Assembly (NCBI RefSeq): GCF_029525575.1
Contig: NZ_JAPDIA010000003.1
Span: 1,170,214 to 1,234,213 of the forward strand
Source of the DNA: Cohnella rhizosphaerae
GTDB lineage: Bacteria; Bacillota; Bacilli; Paenibacillales; Paenibacillaceae
DNA length: 64,000 bases
Direction: 5' to 3'
Position numbers and translations under genes: made by a program. Positions 38,981 to 47,326 of the stretch are shown here, piece after piece. The notes beneath the pieces are model-generated. The model had not been told where the DNA came from, did no database searches, and worked only from the letters and a program-made list of their open reading frames with translations. Position 1 is the first letter of the stretch; every line of letters begins with the position of its first letter.

Positions 38981-39943
38981 GTGGAAAGAACCTTAGAGAC
39001 AAGCCGGCTGGCTGTCGCTTCGGGAACGAAGGCGAGCGGCCGACGGTCAAGATGGAAGAGCCAATTCGCGCTTCAAAGCATGGTTTGGCCGGGACTGCTG
39101 TTTCTTCTCGTCTTTTCGTATTTTCCGATGTACGGCATTCTGATCGCCTTCAAGAAGTACGATTTATTCCTGGGCATCATGGACTCGCCGTGGGCGGGCC
39201 TGACCTATTTCCGCGAATTCGTCACCGACCCGAACTTTTTGAACGTCCTGCGCAATACGCTCGCGATGAACCTGCTCGCGCTGCTCCTCAGCTTCCCGGC
39301 GCCGATCCTGTTCGCGCTGCTGCTCAACGAGCTGACGGCCGGTCGTTTCAAGCGATTCGTGCAAACGGTTTCGTACGTGCCGCATTTCGTATCCTGGGTC
39401 ATCTTCGGCGGGCTGATCCTCACCGTGCTGTCGCCCACGAACGGCGTGCTTAACCTGCTGCTCGTCAAGCTGCATTTCATTAACGAACCGATCAACTTCA
39501 TGGCCAAGCCCGAGCTGTTCTGGTTCATCATGGTCGGGGCGGAGATGCTCAAGGGCATCGGCTGGGGAGCCATCATCTATATCGCGGCGATCGCGGGCGT
39601 CGATCCGGAGCTGCACGAGGCCGCCAAGATCGACGGCGCCGGCCGATTCCAGCGGATGTGGTACGTGACGGTGCCGAGCATTATGGGGACGATCGTGATC
39701 ATGCTCATTTTCGCCGTCAGTTCGATTCTCAATACCGGCTTCGAGCAGATCATGGTCATGCAAAATCCGCTTAATCTCGACGTCAGCGAGACGATCGACA
39801 CTTACGTGTACAAGGTCGGACTTCAGCAGATGCGCTATTCCTACTCGACGGCGGTCGGATTGGCCAAATCGGTCGTGGCGCTCATCCTGCTCTTCGGGGC
39901 GAATTATCTGTCGCGCAAGCTATCCGACAACAGTCTGTTCTAG
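38981..39943 (+). CDS. ABC transporter permease, LplB type
   Basis: Intact 320-residue membrane subunit. A positively charged N-terminus leads into helix MVWPGLLFLLVFSYFPMYG; FPMYGILIAFKKYD is typical of LplB-type permeases that import larger oligosaccharides. The EAA motif is HEAAKIDGAGRFQ. The start is GTG 38981 with GGGAGAG upstream. It is first in the operon permease-permease-binding protein, driven by the element at 38829-38891. Confidence 0.9.
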   Translation: MERTLETSRLAVASGTKASGRRSRWKSQFALQSMVWPGLLFLLVFSYFPMYGILIAFKKYDLFLGIMDSPWAGLTYFREFVTDPNFLNVLRNTLAMNLLALLLSFPAPILFALLLNELTAGRFKRFVQTVSYVPHFVSWVIFGGLILTVLSPTNGVLNLLLVKLHFINEPINFMAKPELFWFIMVGAEMLKGIGWGAIIYIAAIAGVDPELHEAAKIDGAGRFQRMWYVTVPSIMGTIVIMLIFAVSSILNTGFEQIMVMQNPLNLDVSETIDTYVYKVGLQQMRYSYSTAVGLAKSVVALILLFGANYLSRKLSDNSLF

Positions 39944-39965
39944 GCTACGAAGAGGAGGATTCACG

Positions 39966-40857
39966 ATGAACATCCGTTCGAGAGGAGACAAATGGTTCGA
40001 TGCCATGAACGTCTTCATCATGCTGGCCGTCATGGTACTGACGATCGCCCCGTTCTGGTTCGCGCTTGTGGGATCGTTTAACCAGGGTCTCGACTATACG
40101 CGGGGGAGGCGTTTATTTCTGGCCTCGCACGTTTACGCTATCGAATTACGTGACGGTGTTTGCCGATCATACGATCTACCACGCTTACTTCATCACGATC
40201 ATGCGAACGCTCGCAGGCACGGCGCTGCACGTCGCGTTTACCGCGCTCGTCGCCTACGGCATGTCGCGCAAAGCGCTGGCAGGCCGCAACGTCTATATGA
40301 TCGCCATGCTGTTCACGATGTTCTTTTACGGCGGCCTGATCCCGAACTATTTGCTGTACAAGGAACTGGGGCTGCTCAATCACTTTCTCGTGTTAATTAT
40401 TCCGACCCTGTTCAGCGTATGGGATATGATTATCATGATGTCGTTTTTCCGATCGATACCGGAGCAGATTATCGAGTCCGCCAAGATCGACGGTGCCGGC
40501 GAATACCGCATTCTCCTTCAGCTCATCATGCCGCTGACCAAGCCGGTCCTGGCCGCTATCGCGCTGTTCACCGGGGTATACCATTGGAACGCTTATACGG
40601 ATGCGCTAATGTTCACGACGAAGGACGCGCTGGAGCCGGTGCAGCTATTCCTGATGCGCATCGTCACGGATTCCGGGGCGGCGTCGAAGTTCGGCGCGCA
40701 AGCCGCGAGCGTGATGCCGGAAGAAGCGAAGCAGATCAGTCCGGAGACGCTCAAGCTTGCCATGATGCTTGCGACCACGGCACCGATTCTGATTATTTAT
40801 CCGTTTCTTCAGAAGTACTTCGTCAAAGGCGTGCTGATCGGTTCCGTCAAAGGTTGA
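39966..40857 (+). CDS. ABC transporter permease, YtcP/LplC type, frameshifted
   Basis: Second membrane subunit, about 297 residues. It begins MNIRSRGDKWFDAMNVF, with helix FIMLAVMVLTIAPFWFALVG, EAA motif IESAKIDGAGEYR and ending KGVLIGSVKG. A G5 run at 40102-40106 breaks the frame; four G restores DYTRGGVYFWPRTFTLSNY. The broken frame happens to stay open into the binding-protein gene, so an automatic call would fuse them; this is an artefact. ATG 39966 follows AGAGGAGG. Confidence 0.85.
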
Positions 40858-40958
40858 TCTTCGCGCCGGGCGGCACGTACGGGCCGGTTTGCGCGCGAAT
40901 TACAACATATAGCTTATACAAATCTAGCATTTACAAGTCGTATGGGGAGGCACAACAC

Positions 40959-42617
40959 ATGCAACGCAGTAAAACATGGATCGGCGCCGCGACGGCCGTC
41001 GTTCTGCTCGGGGGACTTCTCGCGGGCTGCTCTTCCGGCAACAAGAACGGGAACAACGCACAAGCTTCGCAATCGGCCGCGCCGACGGCAAGCGCATCGG
41101 CATCGGCTTCGGCATCGCCGACCGCGTCGGCGGACGACAAGTCGCCGATCAAGATCTCCTGGTTCGTCGATCAGGACTACTACAAGAAAAATTGGGATCC
41201 GGTCAACAACCTGCTCGACAAAATGATTACCGACGACACCGGCATCTCGATCGACTTTTCCTCGGGTACGCCCGAGAAGCTCAGCGCACTCATCGCTTCC
41301 GGAGATATTCCGGACGTCGTCACCGTCGACAAAGGCAACCCGCAGCGCGGCGTGCTGGAGAAGTCGGGCCTTGTGTCGCCGCTCGACGAGCTGATTCAGA
41401 AGTACGACCCGAGCTTCGACGTGCCGAAGTCGATGCAGGACTGGTTCCGCAACGCGGACGGCCACTTCTACGGCTACGCCAGCTTCTTCTGGGCGAAGGA
41501 AAAGTTTAAGGAAGGCGACAGCATCCGAAGCAATCAAGGCTTGTACGCGCGCAAAGACATCATGGATCAGCTCGGCATCAAGCCGGAGGACTTCAATACG
41601 AAGGAAGGCATGGTAGCCGCCCTTCGCAAGGTCAAGGACGCCAAAGTCCAATACAACGGCTTTACGGTAACGCCCGCCTATTTCGAGAGCTGGGTCATCG
41701 GCGGCTTCTTCGGCGCGCCGCGCGAAGACGCATCGGGCAATCTGGTCGACCGCGAGCGCACGCCGGAGATGCTGGAAGCCTACAAGTTCCTGAATCAGCT
41801 GTACAAGGAAGGCTTGATGCCGGAAGACAGCCAGACGCTCGACCAGGATCAGCTCAAGGAGAAGGTCGCGAACGGCTCCGTCTTCGCGATCACGAATAAA
41901 AATCTCGACTGGAGCGCGCTGTATCAGAAGGATCCCAAAGCCTTGTTCGTTCACGTCGGACCGGTCGTCGGCGACGCCGGCAACAAGCCGTACGTCGATC
42001 CCGTCAACGCTTCGGGCTGGACGCTCACGATGGTCAACGCCAAGACCAAATATCCGGATCGCATCATCAAGCTGCTCGACTACTTGTCCACCGACGAGAT
42101 GAGCCTGAACGTGAACTACGGGCCGAAGGGCGCGGCGTGGGACTTTGACGAAAACGGCAAGGTAAAGCTGAGCGACGAATTCAACGCGCTGAACGCCGAG
42201 GACCCGAATAAAGCCAAAAACAAATACGGCAACGGCACGCTTCAATGGCTTATCAACTGGACGCCGATCCAGCGCACTGCGCCGGTGCCCGTCACGGCCG
42301 ACGCGATTGCCAAGGATGAGAACGCGTTGTTCTTCGCGAAGCTGACGTACGACATGCTGCCGTTCGAATCGATCACGCCGCTCGGCGGCACCGACGAAGG
42401 CGGCATCAACGCCAAGGTCGAGGAGAACCGCAAGAAGTGGCGCGCCAAAATGATCCTCGCCAAGTCGGAAGCCGACGTAGAGAAGTATTTTAACGACGAA
42501 GTCGACACGGAAGCGAAGCTTGGCTACCAGAAGCTCTACGATTACCAGAACAAGCAATTCCAGGACGCGAAGAAGGCGCTCGGCCTGCAATTCGCATGGC
42601 CTGCGAATCAGAAGTAA
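40959..42617 (+). CDS. ABC transporter binding lipoprotein, LplA/YtcQ type
   Basis: Intact 552-residue lipoprotein. Signal peptide with lipobox LAGC (about Cys24), a Ser/Ala-rich linker (SASASASASPTAS) and a large bilobal domain, longer than MalE as usual for the LplA type. ATG 40959 follows TGGGGAGG. It delivers an oligosaccharide to the two permeases before it. The secreted clan GH-A enzyme and the GH78 rhamnosidase downstream suggest a rhamnose-containing plant or bacterial glycan. Confidence 0.9.
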   Translation: MQRSKTWIGAATAVVLLGGLLAGCSSGNKNGNNAQASQSAAPTASASASASASPTASADDKSPIKISWFVDQDYYKKNWDPVNNLLDKMITDDTGISIDFSSGTPEKLSALIASGDIPDVVTVDKGNPQRGVLEKSGLVSPLDELIQKYDPSFDVPKSMQDWFRNADGHFYGYASFFWAKEKFKEGDSIRSNQGLYARKDIMDQLGIKPEDFNTKEGMVAALRKVKDAKVQYNGFTVTPAYFESWVIGGFFGAPREDASGNLVDRERTPEMLEAYKFLNQLYKEGLMPEDSQTLDQDQLKEKVANGSVFAITNKNLDWSALYQKDPKALFVHVGPVVGDAGNKPYVDPVNASGWTLTMVNAKTKYPDRIIKLLDYLSTDEMSLNVNYGPKGAAWDFDENGKVKLSDEFNALNAEDPNKAKNKYGNGTLQWLINWTPIQRTAPVPVTADAIAKDENALFFAKLTYDMLPFESITPLGGTDEGGINAKVEENRKKWRAKMILAKSEADVEKYFNDEVDTEAKLGYQKLYDYQNKQFQDAKKALGLQFAWPANQK

Positions 42618-42640
42618 TAGAGCAAGGCAATAGAGACAGC

Positions 42641-42672
42641 ATACGCGGGCGCTGGCAACGGCGTCCGCGTAT
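42641..42672 (+). terminator. Hairpin between binding protein and secreted enzyme
   Basis: ATACGCGG and CCGCGTAT form a perfect 8-bp stem with further partial pairing inside. No T run follows, so it is a likely attenuator or mRNA-end protector. Confidence 0.5.
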
Positions 42673-42718
42673 CTACAGGAGCGGGAGAACCGGCTGGAAT
42701 CGATCATAAAGGGGAACG

Positions 42719-45700
42719 ATGACGATGTCCAACGGCTGGAAAAGCAAGAGTCTGTCCGCATTGCTGGCTTTAACGCTTATGATTCCTTTATTCGGCGCCG
42801 GCGCCGATAAGGCCAATGCCGATGTCCCGGCGGGCTGGCAGCCGATCGACACGGAGCCGTCGATTGCCGCAGGCAGCGCTTTGGATCTGTCGGGGCTGAA
42901 CGACGTTCCGGCGGGAAGCCACGGATTTATCCAGATCGACGGCGACGGGGATTATGTCTTTTCGGGCCAGACGCAGCGCAAGGTGAAGCTGTACGGCGCG
43001 AATCTGTCCTGGAAAATGTACTACGGCTCCCGTGAGGATGCGGAGCGTACGGCGGAGCGTCTGGCGCGGCTCGGCTATAACGTCGTTCGGCTGCATTCGC
43101 TCGATTCGATGGGCGACGATGCGCCAGGCGTTTTTAAGCTGAATTCGGCGACGCCGCAGATCAACGAAGACCGGATGGACCAGGTCGAATACCTCATATC
43201 CAGGTTAAAGGCGCATGGCATTTACGTGACGATCGATCTGTTTCAGCTGTACGATTTTAAAAACGATCCTAGCCTTAATATCTATGGGTCAAGCTACAAT
43301 TCTCCCTACCTGTTTCCGTTCGTGCCTGCGGCGGTGGATTCCTGGAAAACGATCGCCAGCGCGCTCCTGACGCATGTCAATCCGTATACCGGTCTGGCTT
43401 TGAAAAACGACCCGGTGCTTGTGGGCGTCAGTCCGTGGAACGAGTCGCTGGTCCTTAATATGAACCTCAACTCGATGACGTCGACGTTCCGTCAATACCT
43501 GCTGGACGATTTCAATGAATTCCTGGATGATCGCGGAGCTGCTCCGGTCGCCTCGATGCCCAATTCCTATTGGAGCGCGAGCGGTACGCTCAAAGACCAA
43601 CTGAGCGCCTATTATTCGGCACGAACGATCGCGGCGGCCAACGAGATGCGGAATTATTTAAAAAACGTGCTTCAAGTCCATGCCCCGGTCGGCGGCCTGA
43701 ACTTCATTTACAGTCCGAACGTGAACTTCTGGCGCGACCAGTCGTCGGACGTGTACGAGACGCATATGTACCACCAGTTCGTGACGGACAGCGCGCCGGT
43801 CAACAACGGCCAGTACGGCTTCCAATACAACGCGCTCAAATATCCGCGGCTGAGCATGACGTTCGACGCCGCGACGAACGCGAGCTATCCGCCCGCTTAC
43901 GCGGGAGATACGCTGACGGGAAGCTACTATCCTTCCCTGGCTTTAAGGCAAAAGTACGATACGCCGTTCATCCTGACGGAGTTCCAGGATACGTTTCCCG
44001 TCAAGGGACGCGAGGAGGTCGGCATCTTCAACGGCGCGATCGGCGCTTACCAAGGCTGGGACATGATGAACCGGTATTCGTTCGGTATGAACGTAGGCGA
44101 CGCCTATGCCAACAACAAGCTTGGAACGCCGGAGACGTTCTCGATCACGAACGACCCGCTGGCGATTACCTCCGAGACGCAGGCCGCGCTGCTGTACCGC
44201 ACCGGCGCCGTCCAGGCGAGCGCGCCCAAGTTCGCCATCGTGTGGGATAAGGCCTGGGTTAGCGACAAGGGTGAGGCTTCCGATCTCGAGACCCGAATCG
44301 CCAACATGATGTATATTCCGCATTTGTTCAATACGGCGACGGTATATGCGGACAATCCGGGGCAGCCGTTCGCGGTATACAAGATCACGCCGGACCTGAC
44401 GTCGGACGACATTAAAGCGGGCGATTTCCCTGCGGCGAACCTTGTTCCGATTACGACCGCGATGAACAAACTGCAAGTGGCGGAAACGATGATAAACGCG
44501 CTGGATGCGTCTCCGATGAAGACGGCGATGCTGGACGCGCTGGACGACAACAAGCTGCTGTCCGACACGGGCGAGCTTCTGTTCGATCTGAATCTCAATA
44601 CGTACATGGTTCGTGCGCCGAAGGTCGTCGCGGCAGCGGGAACGATGAACAATAACGCGCTCGACCTCGGCTCCGTATCGGTGACAGGAAACGTGTACAA
44701 GGGAACGTTCCTCGCTTCTTCGCTCGACAATAACGCGCTGGAAGACAGCGACAGGATGCTGCTGATCTACACGACAGACGTCGCGGCGACCGGCGAACGC
44801 ACGATCCAGCAGCCGGGCGGTATCGTCCAATACTACAAGGGCACGCTTCCCACGCTCGCCAAGGAGCAGACCGCCGTGGTCAAGCTCGCGACGGATCGCC
44901 CTGCCGCCGGTTACAAAGCCTACAAGCTGGCGCTGAACGGCGTAAGGCTGCAGGAGATTCCCGTTGCGGTCGATGCGAACGGCATTTCGCTTCAGCTCGA
45001 TACCGACAAAGGATTTTCGTTCGAGCTGGTCTACGATCCGATGTTCGAGGATACGTTCGAGGACGGCAATGCGAACGGATGGACGGCGGCGACGGGGCAA
45101 TGGAGCGTCGTGACGAGCGGCGGGAATGCTGTCTATCGCGCGAGCGCCAAAGGCAAGTCCTTGATTGACGCCACGTACGGCGGCGACTATGCGATCGAGG
45201 CGGACGTCAATTCGACGAACGGCAAAGGCGGAGTCGGCCTGCTGGCCAAGTACGCGGATCAAGACAATTTTTACGTGTTCAAGTATCACGCCCGCACGGG
45301 CAAGGCCGTCATCAAGAAACGCGTAGGCGGCGTGGCCTCCGTCGTTCAAGCGGTATACGGCCTCCCGACCGCCGCAGCCGGAACGCCGTATAAGCTGCGA
45401 TTCGAGACGATCGGCGACAGCCTCGTCGGCTCGCTGAACGGCGTGCCGGTCATCACGGCCGCAGACGCTTCGCTTGCCGGAGGCAAAGCCGGCCTCGTAT
45501 CCGGCTCGAAGCAGCCCGTCGCCTTCGACAATATCGTCGTTCGCCATTACGACCGCGCGGCGCCGGCCGCTCCCGCGGGCCTGACCGCGGCGCCGATCTC
45601 GGCCAACGAGATCGACTTGTCCTGGCAGGCGCCCGCGGACGAGACGGGCGTCAAGGGTTATAAGGTGTTCCGCGACGGCGTGGAAGTCGCCACCGTCAAT

Positions 45701-46375
45701 GGCGCCTTCCAAAGCTACAAGGATACGGGACTGACGATCTCCACCACCTATCACTATAAGGTTAAAGCCTACGATCTCGGCGACCGGTTGTCGAATGCCA
45801 GCGGCGATATGGCGGCAACGACGACGAGCGACCTGTTCGCGACCGGCTTCGAGGACTTGAATCTGGCCCCATGGACTGTCGTGGGCGGCTGGGGTACCTT
45901 CTATATCGTCAAGGACGGCAATACGAGAGTCTATTTGTCCGATAACGCTTCCTCCGGCTCGACCAAGTCGGTAACGGGACCGAAAAGCACGGACGCGAAT
46001 GCATGGACGAATTACAGCGTCGAAGCCAAGATCAAAGTGGACAGCTGGCACGACCGCGCCGGCCTGGTCGCGAGATTCATAGATTTCAACAACTACTACT
46101 ACATGAGCTATTCGGGGTACTATCATACGGTATCGCTGGTGAAATACCAGAACGGCGCCGATACGACGCTGGCTACGGCCTCACTGAGCGCGGATCCTGC
46201 GGCCGGAGCCTACCATACGTTCCGGATGGAAGTGAACAGCAGCTCGATCAAGGGTTACATCGACGGTGCGTTGCTCGTCAGCGGGACTTCGATCGCCTTC
46301 ACCTCCGGGCAAGCGGGCGTATACTCGCACATGCAGAAGACGTATTTCGACGACTTTAACGTGCAGAAGCTTTAA
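42719..46375 (+). CDS. Secreted clan GH-A glycoside hydrolase with two LamG-like domains and FN3
   Basis: Intact 1218-residue exported enzyme. Signal peptide to about residue 34 (GADKANA). The catalytic TIM barrel (about 60-450) shows YGANLSWKMYYGSREDAE, RLARLGYNVVRLHSLDSMG, the acid/base Glu after Asn in SPWNESLV (about residue 241) and the nucleophile Glu in ILTEFQDTF (about 421), as in GH5-type enzymes. I cannot name the subfamily. After a beta domain, a LamG-like module starts about 775, FN3 about 948 (APAGLTAAPISANEIDLSW) and a second LamG-like module about 1037. There is no SLH or LPXTG anchor, so it is probably free or bound to its substrate through the LamG-like modules. It likely produces oligosaccharides for the preceding transporter. 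Confidence 0.82.
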   Translation: MTMSNGWKSKSLSALLALTLMIPLFGAGADKANADVPAGWQPIDTEPSIAAGSALDLSGLNDVPAGSHGFIQIDGDGDYVFSGQTQRKVKLYGANLSWKMYYGSREDAERTAERLARLGYNVVRLHSLDSMGDDAPGVFKLNSATPQINEDRMDQVEYLISRLKAHGIYVTIDLFQLYDFKNDPSLNIYGSSYNSPYLFPFVPAAVDSWKTIASALLTHVNPYTGLALKNDPVLVGVSPWNESLVLNMNLNSMTSTFRQYLLDDFNEFLDDRGAAPVASMPNSYWSASGTLKDQLSAYYSARTIAAANEMRNYLKNVLQVHAPVGGLNFIYSPNVNFWRDQSSDVYETHMYHQFVTDSAPVNNGQYGFQYNALKYPRLSMTFDAATNASYPPAYAGDTLTGSYYPSLALRQKYDTPFILTEFQDTFPVKGREEVGIFNGAIGAYQGWDMMNRYSFGMNVGDAYANNKLGTPETFSITNDPLAITSETQAALLYRTGAVQASAPKFAIVWDKAWVSDKGEASDLETRIANMMYIPHLFNTATVYADNPGQPFAVYKITPDLTSDDIKAGDFPAANLVPITTAMNKLQVAETMINALDASPMKTAMLDALDDNKLLSDTGELLFDLNLNTYMVRAPKVVAAAGTMNNNALDLGSVSVTGNVYKGTFLASSLDNNALEDSDRMLLIYTTDVAATGERTIQQPGGIVQYYKGTLPTLAKEQTAVVKLATDRPAAGYKAYKLALNGVRLQEIPVAVDANGISLQLDTDKGFSFELVYDPMFEDTFEDGNANGWTAATGQWSVVTSGGNAVYRASAKGKSLIDATYGGDYAIEADVNSTNGKGGVGLLAKYADQDNFYVFKYHARTGKAVIKKRVGGVASVVQAVYGLPTAAAGTPYKLRFETIGDSLVGSLNGVPVITAADASLAGGKAGLVSGSKQPVAFDNIVVRHYDRAAPAAPAGLTAAPISANEIDLSWQAPADETGVKGYKVFRDGVEVATVNGAFQSYKDTGLTISTTYHYKVKAYDLGDRLSNASGDMAATTTSDLFATGFEDLNLAPWTVVGGWGTFYIVKDGNTRVYLSDNASSGSTKSVTGPKSTDANAWTNYSVEAKIKVDSWHDRAGLVARFIDFNNYYYMSYSGYYHTVSLVKYQNGADTTLATASLSADPAAGAYHTFRMEVNSSSIKGYIDGALLVSGTSIAFTSGQAGVYSHMQKTYFDDFNVQKL

Positions 46376-46455
46376 GCGCGTTAAAGAGGCGTGGGGCGTG
46401 GGGAGCCCGAGGGCAGTTGGAGCCCCCGCCAGGTGTGGAGCAGCCGAGAATCGCA

Positions 46456-47141
46456 CCAGAACCGCACAATTTATGTGCGGTTCTGGCGTCGCGGACGCGG
46501 GCGGGGAGCGGCCGGCGCGCAAGGTAGCCGCGAGGAAGCGTGATACAGGCGAGAACCGCACAATTTTTGTGCGGTTCTGGCGTCGCGGACGCGGGTGGAG
46601 AGCGGCCGGCGCGCAGGGTAGCCGCGAGGAAGCGTGATGCAAGCGAGAACCGCACAATTTTTGTGCGGTTCTGGCGTCGCGGACGCGGGCGGGGAGCGGG
46701 CGGCGCGCAAGGTAGCCGCGAGGAAGCGTGAGACAGGCGAGAACCGCACAATTTTTGTGCGGTTCTGGCGTCGCGGACGCGGGCGGGGAGCGGCCGGCGC
46801 GCAAGGTAGCCGCGAGGAAGCGTGATATAGGCGAGAACCGCACAATTTTTGTGCGGTTCTGGCGTCGCGGACGCGGGTGGAGAGCGGCCGGCGCGCAGGG
46901 TAGCCGCGAGGAAGCGTGATGCAGGCGAGAACCGCACAATTTTTGTGCGGTTTTGGCGTCGCGGACGCGGGCGGGGAGCGGGCGGCGCGCAAGGTAGCCG
47001 CGAGGAAGCGTGATGCAGGCGGAACCGCACAATTTTTGTGCGGTTCTGGCGTCGCGGACGCGGGCGGGGAGCGGCCGGCGCGCAAGGTAGCCGCGAGGAA
47101 GGGTGATACAGGCGAGAACCGCACAATTTTTGTGCGGTTCT
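46456..47141. repeat. 94-bp tandem array with eight perfect hairpins
   Basis: Eight hairpins AGAACCGCACAA-TTT-TTGTGCGGTTCT begin at 46458, 46552, 46646, 46740, 46834, 46928, 47021 and 47115. The period is 94 bp with one 1-bp deletion; the first copy has a changed loop and the sixth one arm mismatch. The conserved spacer of about 67 bp is very GC-rich (contains GGCGTCGCGGACGCGGG and GGTAGCCGCGAGGAAG). As 94 is not divisible by 3, the frames rotate and the 60-residue open frames inside are not genes. It lies between the GH-A and GH78 genes. Spacers are near-identical, so it is not a CRISPR. Confidence 0.9.
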
Positions 47142-47326
47142 TTGCCGCGGGCGCGGCTTGGGAGCGCGGGCGCTAGTCTTTCGCCGAAGCTGCCGTTGCA
47201 CCGGCCGCCTATACGGAATCTAGTCGTCAAAACCAAACTAATGGTCAGCGGATTGAAAGCGGTGACAATCGGTTCGCCGGTACAATGGTACCATGGGTAC
47301 GCAAAAGAACGGTGGAGGCGACACGC

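Noticed and set aside
39966..42617. Single 883-residue fusion of permease and binding protein
   Set aside because: It results from a frame break at 40102-40106; the corrected permease ends at 40857 and the binding protein has its own ribosome site, ATG 40959 and lipobox.
46456..47141. CRISPR array
   Set aside because: The segments between hairpins are near-identical rather than unique, and no cas gene is present.
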